The notes under the pieces: model-generated | Database searches by the model: none | Told to the model about the DNA's origin: nothing | The model's input: only the letters and a program-made list of their open reading frames with translations | Assembly: GCA_001687465.1 (NCBI GenBank) | Contig: LVLI01000013.1 | Coordinates: 40,307-104,306 of the forward strand | DNA: 64,000 nucleotides | Reading direction: 5' to 3' | Source of the DNA: Halocafeteria seosinensis | Taxonomy: Eukaryota; Sar; Bigyra; Bicosoecida | In this document: piece after piece, positions 24,301-34,595 of the stretch | How the letters are laid out: every line of letters begins with the position of its first letter | Position numbering within the stretch: position 1 is the stretch's first letter | Translations under genes and position numbers: made by a program

Positions 24301-25873
24301 ACTATGGATCACAGCCCACTTCTGTACGTTGGTTAGATACGTTGGCTACATGATATTCCTCGTATATGTTTGTATCCTCCGCGTGCAGAATGTTGGAACA
24401 GGCTTGGGAATGGGGATAGGAACCGATTATGCATATGCTTTTGGAGGCCCTGCATTTGATGTCAGCAGCAGTAGCTCTGCCCATGCAGAGTTGAGTAACA
24501 TAGAAAATCATGAGGGAAATACTTTGGAACCTTACCGGGAAGTACCTCGCCGGTCGCGACTGTGGCAGCGCTCGCAAGTGGTGGAACCTCCACCTGTAGA
24601 CCAAGTATGGATGGCTGCTGCGTTGGCAGGAAATGCTTCTCGCAGCTCGAATGCCGCCTCAGGACCCAATGGTCGGCCACGGAGTTCCAACTCCCACGAA
24701 AGTGGGATCTCTGCTGCCGGACAACCTGAAAGCGAGGGAGGTGCCAGCGCTCCACCGGAAGCTCATACTCGACCCACTACGTCCGATAGTTATATATCCT
24801 CTCTATCAAATGCATCTGGTCACGTATCGTGGAATCAGCACAATGAAGGCGGGAGGAATGTTAGGATACCTCAGCATCATCAAGTGTTCGATCATTATTC
24901 AACCCATCCTAGAGAAGAGGGTCCCAGCGCTGAAGAACGGCAAGTTGACATGAGTAACAGCGATACCGAGTTCGTGCCAAGCATTGGCGCTGATACTGCG
25001 TCTGCTATTAGGGAGCCAGAATGCACACAGGGTTCCGAGACGCTCTATGATCGTCCCTCGACTACCGTCCTGTTGGGTAGGAGAAACCACAGGGAGGACT
25101 CTGGCAACAGCGCTGTTCGTCCACAGACGACGGGGGGTGAAAGGACTGGTGAAGACCTCTGGAGACTTCAAGAAGAATTGCAGCGGCTGAGAACCCTACG
25201 AGAACAACAACAAAGACGATACGAGGAACTCAGGGTACGTAGCCCATTATTTCCTTTTTTCTGATTTCTGTATCTTACATGCCTCGTGGCGCAGGAAGAG
25301 AGGGACTCGCAACTGCAACGCCAGAGAGAGTTGCAGGACAGGCGGCAAAGGGCAGAGGAGCTAGCCGGTTCATTGGAGAGTGAACGATCAGCAATGCTCG
25401 ATAGATATGAATCTCTCCAAGCTCGTGTGCATACTCTTTCGACAACATTGGAGAGCATTCAAACACAGGCGCAAGATATTCAGGACGGCGTAGCCTCAGA
25501 CACGTACTCAGAGCCCTCCCAGTTTCGCAGAGATACCACGGTAGATGCCCTGACTCATCGTTCGACTGCTTCTACCGGAACGAATCCTCACTCTACCTCG
25601 CCACTGCGTGCCACAGGGTCTTCTTCTATGAGGACTACATGGAGTACTGCTCGGCCCTCCACTCCTCCCCGGGAGAGCGAGCAGTCCGCAAATAACAACG
25701 TAAGAGGATCACCCCGGTGGGGATACACACCCTCAAGAAGCAACGCACGTGACCGACAGCTTCGAGATATGCGTTCAGATGCGCTAGAAGATTCTTTGCA
25801 GTCCCTGGAATCTCAGCTAAGCCAGTCCCCTGGTGGTTCACCTCGCAGAGACAACCATCCACCAAATAACTAG
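21315..25873 (+). CDS. ubiquitin-like domain + Tudor-knot protein, BAG6-like architecture
   Basis: Exons 21315-21772, 21842-22867, 22940-23004, 23062-23503, 23573-24323, 24389-25234 and 25295-25873 give 1,388 residues with all phases consistent. An acidic, Ser-rich lead is followed by a ubiquitin-like fold at about residues 80-153 (ITVRVKTLDDTIFEV... RLIFQGRQLQNNDTLDSY... LHLVAR). At about residues 445-515 there is a chromo-barrel/Tudor-knot signature: EGQWVDVCDTVQKWLEATI, then FIHYNGWPERWDEWINVD split by an intron, then SPRIAPFRTRT. After about residue 660 a helix with LGRFYIDLSAHVQNIANSF resembles the segment in BAG6-type chaperones that follows the UBL. The tail is disordered, then a short coiled coil (REQQQRRYEEL... 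RQRAEELAGSLESERSAM). UBL proteins of this kind deliver clients to the proteasome or membrane-insertion machinery; here that is inference. The Tudor-knot insertion is the unusual part. Confidence 0.85.
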
Positions 25874-26400
25874 TACCTCTGTGTAGCAAGATGATCCACA
25901 TTAAGTAGGTAGATAAGTACACGCTCATCACCATCTGTAGCGAACCCGCTCGTGTTTTGCGTGCTCCGGCCCGTCGGTTTGCAGTCATGAAACGTTAGCG
26001 ACTGACTAGTACCAAAAGACGGCAGCTTCCTTAAGAGTCGGTGTCATAAGAAGTATGCAAGGTGCGGAATAATGCTACAATATCTTTTTTTTCTACCCGG
26101 TACCAAGAGATTGTACTGGTCGTGTCACGGCTGTCAGTCGCACTGGGGTGTGAACCTCGCAAAGCCAGTAAACGTCCTGGTGCAAGGTGTCAGATAGACT
26201 GCCATCTACAGTATTCGAGAGTCTATTACCGATATCGACACAGATTTGTTGAATGCTACTGTTCGATTGTCGATCGATGAACAAATTTCTGGTGAGATGC
26301 TTTCATGTACACGGCAAATTCTTGGTTCGCAATTTGTTCGAAGTAGCAACAAAACCGGCGCGACCTGATAGTTGATTGTTCCCACCAAAATACGGATACC
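25874..26400. other. intergenic region before the YibB-like cluster
   Basis: These 527 bases follow the UBL gene stop. No convincing gene is visible. A T-rich run near 26086 and the immediate upstream region of the ATG at 26401 may be regulatory, but nothing specific is recognised. Confidence 0.4.
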
Positions 26401-27595
26401 ATGAAAAAAAGGCAAATATTGGCCTTATTGTTCTTCCCCGTTGCAGCGTTAACGGTGGTGGGGTGGCTATACTTGGGAGAGCAAGTGTCTTACATTTCCG
26501 TGTCAAGAGGGAATGTATTGATGGAGCGCGCTGAGGCGAGGAAAGCTCCCTTTTCAAGCTATCACAGCAATAGAAGCCGGAGTGTCGTTACGAATTCGAA
26601 CATCAAAGTTCAGCATACACGAGGAATCCTCGAAACAGTGGCACGCAGAGGAGCAAGTGATATAGAGACAACGGAGGCCGCTGACAGAGGCCTCATACCA
26701 AAGGCCAGGTTGGAAAACGGAGAGCTTGTCCAGAACGAGTCTCAAATACCTCAACTAACTTTGTCCGAGGCAGTACAGCGGAAGTTGATGACAGTAGTAT
26801 CAGGGTATTTTGAGATCCCAGAAATGCCGCATCACCCTGCAAGCTATTTCAGACGGAGCATCCCCAGTACGATCAACTGGCTAAAAGCAAGGAATGCCAA
26901 TGTGGTATATTATCACAACTTAAACCTTGATACGCATCCCTTAGGGAGTGTTTTCCGAAATAGCGGAATGGATCTGCGGAAAATTGAGCTTGATGATCTT
27001 CCCGGGGCCGCTGTGAGCGACGATCTCAGAAAGCTGTGTATACGAGGGGAACGAATTGGGAAGCGTGGAAACAAATGCATGTACCTTCACAACCGTTTAA
27101 ACAGACATGATTCATATGTTCATATACTTAGTGTCTGGTTCTCGAAGCTTCCTTTTGTGGACGGTATAATTCAAGAAAACCCCTATCGTTCCACCTACTT
27201 TGGATGGTTCGATTGCGGTATCGTGAAACGCCTAGGGAATATCGTGACAAGATATAAACTGCGGCGTAGTAGTATTGGGACACCGAGAAGTGGTATGCAC
27301 TACGGTCCCCAAGTCTTGAGTGTTGGTCACAGAATGGGCCTTTTCGCAGGACCTGGCCACAAAATGAGGAGACTGGCCAGTTTACATGAAAGGAAACTCG
27401 CGAATATATTTCGGGAAAATGTGACAATGTGTTATGACGAGGAGATCGTACTTGCTGAGCTTCTTCGTGACGGCAACTTTTCGAAAGAGACGAAAGGCTT
27501 GGTACACTACTTCAGGTAATCTATGTCGCACAACCAGTTTGAAAATCTGCAAACGGTGTGTGTATGAAGCCCGAGGCAGATCGACATGTCCTTGA
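26401..27595 (+). CDS. HtrL/YibB-like type II membrane protein, paralogue 1
   Basis: The first exon (26401-27515) encodes a short cytosolic head, one signal-anchor helix at about residues 9-27, a variable Ser/Arg/Glu stem to about residue 125, and a conserved luminal-type domain. Conserved blocks are MTVVSGYFEIPEMPHHPASYF, VVYYHNL, SVWFSKLP, FGWFDCGIV, MHYGP and VTMCYDEEIVL. The pattern of an N-terminal TVVSGYF strand, a SK..L helix, N-P-[YF]-x-S-x-YFxWFDCGI and a late DEE matches the HtrL/YibB family, whose members are glycosyltransferase-like but mostly uncharacterised. The simple open frame stops inside a gtaatc donor. I propose an intron 27516-27579 and a short terminal exon to 27595, giving 376 residues. 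In a Golgi type II topology a role in glycan synthesis is the natural guess. Confidence 0.7.
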
Positions 27596-30379
27596 GACTT
27601 CGCATTTTCTTTGTTTTGATATCCTGAAAGGGCTTGGTGGGTGTGATGTGGTAGTCGTTGTCCATCTTTGTAGCCGGCATATGGACCTGTTGCTGGCTGT
27701 ATCTAGTGCGACCTCGTGGATGCTCATCGAGCACGGCAGGTAGACTTTGGTCCTATGTTGTAGAAAATTATTGCTCACTGCAGCCATAGAGAAACTGTAT
27801 GGTGACTTCGCCGCTGGAACTGGACGAATGGTAGGCACTGTGTCGGAATGGGCTCTAGACGGGGTGCGTGGCACCGATATTACTAACTTGAATTGGATTC
27901 AGCGTTACTGTCTATTTCAAGCGATGCAAATGTGGAAAAAGATCCTTACGTTTTCCTGATGCAAATGCCACTGTGCAATGGAGCTTCATGTAGGCTCTCA
28001 TTAACCAGTGCGAATGGATTTGGAAGCTGCGCCATCAAAACTTGAGAGTTTACCTTTTTTTAAGGTGAAGGAACACCGATAGTTTTTACATCTCGGTTAC
28101 AATTTTTGCTTGCAAATACTCGAAAGGACCGGAGTGTGCCTCAGTGTTCTCATTTGGCTTACCTTGGAGTGCCGGGTATGTTAATACACTTCCTTCACAT
28201 CAGCGGTTTTCGGTCCCGATCGCGAAAATTTCGTATCTCCTCGCATGTCGGAAGCTACTCTGTACGATTCCAAGTGGCCACCGTGTTTATCACGACCGGT
28301 GGGCACTTGGGATTTCTTTTTTCGGTTTCGTCAAGCGCAGTAGTCGCCGCAATCGCTGCTGGTAATCGGGCTACGGGAATAACGTCGTATCTTCTTTAAC
28401 ACCAGTGGAAGCCAGAGCCCAGATGACTCGAACATAGCTCCCGATTCATGGAATTTCAGTATTTCTTCAGGTGGAATTGTTGTTTCCCGAATTTCCCCGC
28501 GTTAAACTTCCCTCGTCCGGCGGTACTGATACCTACTCCCCACTCCGACCCAACCCTGGAACTTGCGAGCACCAGCAGTTAGAGAATGCAACTGACACTG
28601 AAGGCGACGCGATAGTTGTATTCTTTGTGATGGTGTGCAAGATGCTCGAGCGGAACCAGAGGGAATCACCGTTTCACTCGGAAGCAACAGAATCTACCAA
28701 GATGACTCTCCCGGGTCCGTACCCAGCGTTGCCTTGCTAAGTGTACATTCACACACACGCCGATGTTTGACACTACAAGCAACGTTGCTTTCAAAATTAA
28801 CCGACATGACGAAGTTCGACTGACTGCTATGGTGGAGGCCGGTGAGTAGCACCCTCCGGGCACGGCGATGCTTGTGCTAGAGGTAGCTATCGATTCACCA
28901 AGGCTTGAAGGTGATCAAGCGTACGCTCTCCGATGTAAGTGGTTCCGCAGAATATACTAGCGGCGGGGCAAACTATGTTTTGCAATACCGTAGCCGTTTT
29001 ACTGACTCTCCGGTGAATTGTTTGGCTTCATGATGGTGACTCTTGCTGTAAATCGTTCCCCTTCTTGTTGGGGAGAGCCAGGATTGACAGAGCATAGACT
29101 GAAGATAAGCTCAATGGAAGCGATGTTAATGATGTTTTGTTCCGAGCAGCTGACTGGAAGATGCCGACGCGGGGTTTACTTCGAGTTTCGCTGCTAGCAC
29201 CATGTTCCGTTCCCCGTCTGCTCGTCTTGATGTGACTGCCACAGTGCCGACGCCGCGTAACGATGAATATACCGTTTGTATTGTTGGAAGTCTAGGACTC
29301 ACTAAGTCCCGTATCACTTGTTTCACGGCTTCATGTCTTCCAAGCTGGATCTGAAGAGCTCCGCAAGTCAGCTGATAGAGATGCAGCGAAGTCTGAAGAG
29401 TATGTCGGCGGCACAGTGTCGCTACCAAGTATACGAAGTGTGCCGCTCTTGCGGCCCGAGAGGGCAATAATGGCCTATGTTTCGGGGGAAGGAGACTGCA
29501 GGAATCGAATGAAACCCATCTGTTGTCTGTTCTTCTTCTGTACTGGAGGATAGTCTCGAGTTTAACGTCAATAGTGGAAGTTCGACGGCCGTGCACACCG
29601 GTCTTCCTTATAGTCGCTGGCGAAAAAGGGAAATGCGGAACTTTCGCGAGCTGTCACGTTGATGCGCCACAACGTGAACATGTTGAACCGGTTCCGGTTG
29701 GGGTTCACCCTTTACACGGCGTAGCGTAGCCTGTAACCTACACGTCTTCCGGTAGAAGCAATACTAATACACACACTACACACGCGTTGGACCAGACGGA
29801 AAATTCTTCAGGAGTTGACAACTCACAAGAGGCAACCGACGTCTACGTTGAGGTAGTAGTGTCTGTTATGATGGCCTAACGGCTAAATAGAACTAGCAAC
29901 GGGATCTTCGTTGAGGAGTCAATGAGGAGGCAGGTATGAGACGTTCTACCGTAACCTGTATATTCAAGCTGGTTCAGGATATGGGACATAGAGTATCTTT
30001 GCAACTATATAGTTGTAACCTGTATGCTATGGCCACATATAAACGGTTATAGAATAAGAAGTTACATTTTGTACCAGGAAGATGTTCCATCCCTCGAGGG
30101 GACCCTCGTTCGATCCGTAGTCGTACCCGTGTGAACGGTGTGCGTTGCATTAGCGCAGATGCATTAGCGCAGATAAGCAGAAAAATGTGATTTGATTCAC
30201 TCTCATATACCTCCATATGTGTAAGTAATACGTTTTGCAATGCAGTATTTATCTATTCCTTCTTTATTTTAGGGATGCTTATCCCGTGCGGTCCGCTGAT
30301 GTGACCATGTATCCTTTGTTTCCTATCTCTTCGAATTTCTTTCCGTGTTTGCCTTTCTAAATAGTATTCAGCTGACTTT
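27596..30379. other. gene-poor spacer between YibB-like paralogues 1 and 2
   Basis: No gene is supported in these 2.8 kb. The open frames present are short, lack matching splice sites and have no recognisable motif, including a 156-codon minus-strand frame at 29126-29596. A perfect tandem copy of a 14-base unit (gcattagcgcagat) lies at about 30147-30174. The spacer could contain a decayed fourth copy, but I could not see residual YibB motifs. Confidence 0.4.
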
Positions 30380-31604
30380 ATGAAGGTGGGATTGAGGTCT
30401 GTATCTTGCGGTCAGCCAGCCATGCTTGTCAAGAAAGCAGTGTCTGCAGGAGCGCTGCTTGTATTTTTCGTATTGCTGGCACTGTGGACGAAAGTAAACG
30501 ACCACCTGTATGAAGCAACATCAGATTCTCGTGGAGAACAATGGGTATCCGCTAAGACTATCGATTTATCCGGGCACACAACGTACGCTCACAGCGCTTC
30601 CGTGGACAAGGAGACTCATACTGGCACTATCAAAGTCGAAAAGCAGTCCGTTAATTCGCTGGTGCCTCAAAGCAGAGGGAATGAGCTTGTTCCAGGGGAT
30701 TCATTTAGAAGCGGTGAGGACAAAACGAACGAATCCCAAGTTCCTGAGGTGTCCTTATCTACAGCGCTCGGACAAAAGTTAATGACGGTAGTATCAGGAT
30801 ACTTCGAAATTCCCGGAATGCCTCACCACCCGGCTAGTTACTTCCATAGAAGTATTCCCAGTACTCTGCGTTGGTTACGCGAGCACGGCGCACACATAGT
30901 GTACTATCACAACTTGGATTTGAAAGCTCATCCACTGGGAAAAGTGTTCAAGAGTAGCGGCGCCAAACTGCGGAAACTTGAATTAGGGAGCCTTCCTGGT
31001 GCTAACGTATCGAAAGACTTTAGCCAGTTGTGCATTCGCGGGCCCGTCATTGGGAAGCGTCGCAATAAGTGCTTTTACCTCCACCACAGATTGACTAGGT
31101 CGAGCTCTTATTATCATGTCCTTAGTGTTTGGTTCTCCAAACTACCGCTTTTGAACGAGGTAATAGTTGAGAACCCGTTCAACTCTGTTTACTTCTCATG
31201 GTTTGATTGTGGAATTTTAAGTCGGCTTGGCCCAGGGATAGCCAGAATGACACTCAGGCGAAACAGCATCGGCGCCGCAACAAGCTTCATGCATTATGGG
31301 CCCGAGTTTCGACGAGTGCATCATAGAATGGGGCTCCTAGCAGGTCCTGGGCATAAGCTGCAGCAACTCTACCGATTGCATTGGCAAAAGATACTCAAAA
31401 TTTTCCGACAAAATGTGACCATGTGCTATGACGAAGAGATTGTCCTTGAGGAGCTTCTCCGAGATGATGAGCTGAAAGCTGAAACCAAGGACCTTGTTTA
31501 TCACTTGAAGAAGTAAGTTGGATGTAGTGTGAATGTGCAAAATAGGTAGCTTTGATGGAAAATCGTGCAGAGCCCCTCGCGACGGACCTCACCGTCAAAA
31601 TTAA
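30380..31604 (+). CDS. HtrL/YibB-like type II membrane protein, paralogue 2
   Basis: Same architecture as the two neighbours. It has a signal anchor at about residues 19-37, a polar stem with possible N-glycosylation sites to about residue 130, and then the conserved domain (VSGYFEIPGMPHHPASYF, SIPSTLRWLREHGA, SVWFSKLPLL, NPFNSVYFSWFDCGI, MHYGPEF, NVTMCYDEEIVLEELL). Exon 1 is 30380-31512. A phase-2 intron at 31513-31570 (gtaagt... gtgcag) leads to the terminal exon 31571-31604 that adds the residues APRDGPHRQN, giving 388 residues. Met at 30422 is an alternative start just before the anchor. All invariant residues of the family blocks are kept, so the protein is probably active whatever its reaction. 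Confidence 0.72.
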
Positions 31605-32409
31605 CGCCGAAGCAGCTGCACTGGAGACTATCGATAGGGTGGCTATCGCCTGTTGATCGAACGAACATCCGGCACTGTCAAAATCTTCTAAGTCATTTGC
31701 GAGTATGCATTGCCCACCAGAAAACCCCTCAGGAACTTAGTCGTTATTGGTGAACATGCCATTGGATGAGTGATGAATGCCTAGAGGCCATAGAATGTGG
31801 ACCTTCTGCATCGGAATGCGATACGTCCATCTCTGGCAACAGCACGAAAATAGTGGAAAGCATCTGGATTGCCCAACACCCTTCCAAGCAGATTGAAAGA
31901 CACTGGCATATGGTACCACGATGATCCACCCCGTAAACGTTGCAAACCGCACAGGACTGTGCCGGACACACCCGTGAAGTCCAGATAGGGACACCACCCA
32001 GCTACAGGTCAGTATTGTCCCTGACTTTTGTCGCAGTAAATGCACAAGTGGTCCAAAGTAAAATACTGGACTCTAGCCTCCTGGAAATCCATGGGAACCC
32101 GGCGCACTGGGAATCCATGGGAATCCTGGCGCAGAATTTCCCTGAGCATGAATTCATCAGGACACTTGGAGGACCTTGCACCTTACACGGTCATGCATGT
32201 GTAACCCTCAAGTACATTTTTTTGGGACTGGCGGGACACTAGTGATCTGTACGCTCGGTCGGGGTAACATGCCGAACCAGGCGAAGTCGCACGGAATTTG
32301 TTTGCTGGCCCGGGGGTCAAACACCGACAGACAACATGCACCAAATAGGATTATCCATACGCCAACTTCATATATCAGCTTTGCGGTATGATATATCTTC
32401 GCTGCTCAC
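31605..32409. other. spacer between YibB-like paralogues 2 and 3
   Basis: These 805 bases hold no supported gene. A short imperfect tandem duplication, with two copies of roughly gggaatccatgggaa..cggcgca, lies at about 32084-32136. The promoter of paralogue 3 should be in the distal part. Confidence 0.4.
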
Positions 32410-33807
32410 ATGGATGATAGTATCGCTTGCAGACAGAATGCCAAGACGAGCTCGCACGTTGCGAAGAATGCATTGTTCGGAGCAGCTGTTTTCCTGTCCC
32501 TCATACTCGTGACATTATGGGTGTATATGACGGATCGACTATTTCAAGCAGAGGACATGCATAGAAGAGAAAAATGGATGGCCGGATGGGGAAAAACAGC
32601 GGCTGCTGCTGAGCACGAGCGCGCATTGAACCGAGAAGGCCGACACATGCAATTGCAGAATGGAAATATCTCATTGAGCCCGCAAAATGCAATGCAATCC
32701 AATTCTAGGAATGTCGGCAATGATTTTCGCCAGGGGAAACATGATGGAGGAGCAAAGACGTCCAACTTGCATGGTGCGCGTGACACCCATATTACAAGAA
32801 GGTCGGTGCAGGGAACTGGCTCGGATCACAGGGATAATCATGATAGGCGGGGGACGTCTGGGCCTTTTGGTCCGGAAAACGGAAAAGTGGTATCTGAGAG
32901 AACTACTCTGCCCGAGATGACAATTTATACAGCTATGAGAAAGAAGCTTATGACAATAGTATCAGGGTACTTCGAGATTCCTGGCATGCCTCATCACCCC
33001 GCGAGCTATTTTCACGATAGCATACCTAGCACACTACGTTGGCTACGTGAAAACGGAGCGAATGTGGTGTACTACCATAATTTGAACTTACAGACCCACC
33101 CTTTGGGAGAAGTTCTTAATCGTAGTGGTGTGCACTTAAGGAGGATAGAGCTACAAGAACTACCTGGAGGTACTGTTTCCGGGAACTTAAGGAAGTTATG
33201 TATCCGCTGGAAGGTCACCGAGGTTCCACATATGCGATTAAATAAATGCAAAGACTTGTACGACCGTTTGAAGAAATTTGATTCTTACTACCATGTTCTC
33301 AGCGTTTGGTTCTCCAAACTACCGTTTCTAGACGAGGTGGTGCGTACGAATCCTTTCGAGTCAGTCTACTTCGGCTGGTTTGACTGCGGAATTGTGAACA
33401 GGCTTTCTGCTGATCTATCAAGGAACATATTGCGGCCAGACGTTGTAGGTACTCCGAGAAGCTCCATGCATTACGGTCCGAAAAATATGCGAGTAGGTCA
33501 TAGAATGGGCCTGGTAGCAGGCACTGCTGACAAAATCCGGGAACTTGCGAGACTGCATCAACAGAAGACCAACAAAATTCTCTACGAAAACGTTCCAATG
33601 TGCTATGACGAGGAGATAGTTCTCGCCGAGCTTTTACAAGATCATTCGTTAAACCCCAAAGCCGAGGGTCTCGTGCATTATTTTAAGAAGTACGTATGAC
33701 GCGGTTGAATCGCTGGAATTCCATTTTGATTACAAAGGTTCTTGACCCGAGCTTTGCTTCTTCGCAGGGCCCCGCCAATCGGGACATGGTTGTTATCCAT
33801 CTATTGA
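32410..33807 (+). CDS. HtrL/YibB-like type II membrane protein, paralogue 3
   Basis: This is the longest of the three paralogues because its stem is expanded: about 150 residues, Asn/His/Arg/Gly-rich, between the anchor helix (about residues 22-42) and the conserved domain. Conserved blocks again include VSGYFEIPGMPHHPASYF, NVVYYHNLNL, HVLSVWFSKLPFL, YFGWFDCGIVNRL, MHYGPKNMRVGHRMGL and MCYDEEIVLAELL. Exon 1 is 32410-33689. The phase-2 intron 33690-33767 (gtacgt... ttcgcag) and exon 33768-33807 add APPIGTWLLSIY, giving 439 residues. The first residues after the intron (AP) are shared with paralogue 2, which supports both terminal exons. The head-to-tail order of the three genes points to local tandem duplication. 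Confidence 0.72.
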
Positions 33808-34131
33808 CATTTAAGTACACAAGCTTGGTAATTTATTTCAGAACTTATGCCCAGCAACGTGTATTTTGTGTTGCTAGGTACCAGGTAAGCCGGAACGCAC
33901 GAGCTCACTCCCCTTTTCTTTGGAGCACCTGGAGCTGAGATACATGTACAAACAACTTACAGCTGCCAGGCTCGAAACCCGGCCACAATGTGTCACAACA
34001 GCTGTAGCACAGCAGGTACACTCTGTAGCCTAAAAATGGTAGGACTGTGTAGAACCGTCCTGCAAAGTTACTCGGTTTCGACAACCGCATCAGGAATAAA
34101 TGGAATCGTCTGTGGATTCCTGCCTTGTACG

Positions 34132-34181
<50 letters not shown>

Positions 34182-34595
34182 GACAGATAGCCCACCGACG
34201 AAAGCGATCGACAGGATTGTTGTGTCTTGGATTTTAGTGCGCCAAGCAAGGAATCATTTGAGAGAATACATGTACTTCGACTGCAGATGATCCATAATTA
34301 TGCTATCGAGTCCCTTTGCATGAGAGTAGCGTCAATATACACACATACAACACTGCTGCATGAATGTGTTGTATGACAGCCAATAGGGACACAGTACCGG
34401 CGGACTGTACCGCCACGCTGCGTCAACTTCAAGCAATCCAGTGTCATTGGTTGGACCATGGCACAAGCTATTGCGTATCAGCTATTGTCGAGCTTACCAA
34501 ATTCGATGATGCACTATCATCATCTGAGAGTCAGTGGAGAGCTGCATGAAAGTATGTGTGTTTTGCTCAAGGAAGACTGAGAGTAAGGTGGGACA
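33808..34595. other. intergenic region containing a CA microsatellite
   Basis: These 788 bases separate the YibB-like cluster from the PH-domain gene. They contain the dinucleotide repeat listed next and short frames without support. Confidence 0.45.
34133..34178 (+). repeat. (CA)n microsatellite, about 23 units
   Basis: An uninterrupted run of the dinucleotide CA is followed by tgtgac. It is noncoding in the accepted model and likely to vary in length between isolates. Confidence 0.97.

Noticed and set aside
29126-29596. 156-codon minus-strand open frame in the gap of the YibB-like cluster
   Set aside because: Composition and lack of motifs or splice sites look like chance; a plus-strand frame overlaps it equally well.
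30085-30130. tRNA-like gttcgatcc on the plus strand
   Set aside because: The arms do not pair and there is no acceptor stem or A box.
33940-34020. tRNA-like B box (gggtttcgagcc on the minus strand)
   Set aside because: No A box at the right distance and no cloverleaf could be formed by eye.
34133-34178. CA repeat considered as part of a CRISPR or satellite array
   Set aside because: It is a simple dinucleotide run without spacers or a longer unit; a plain microsatellite.
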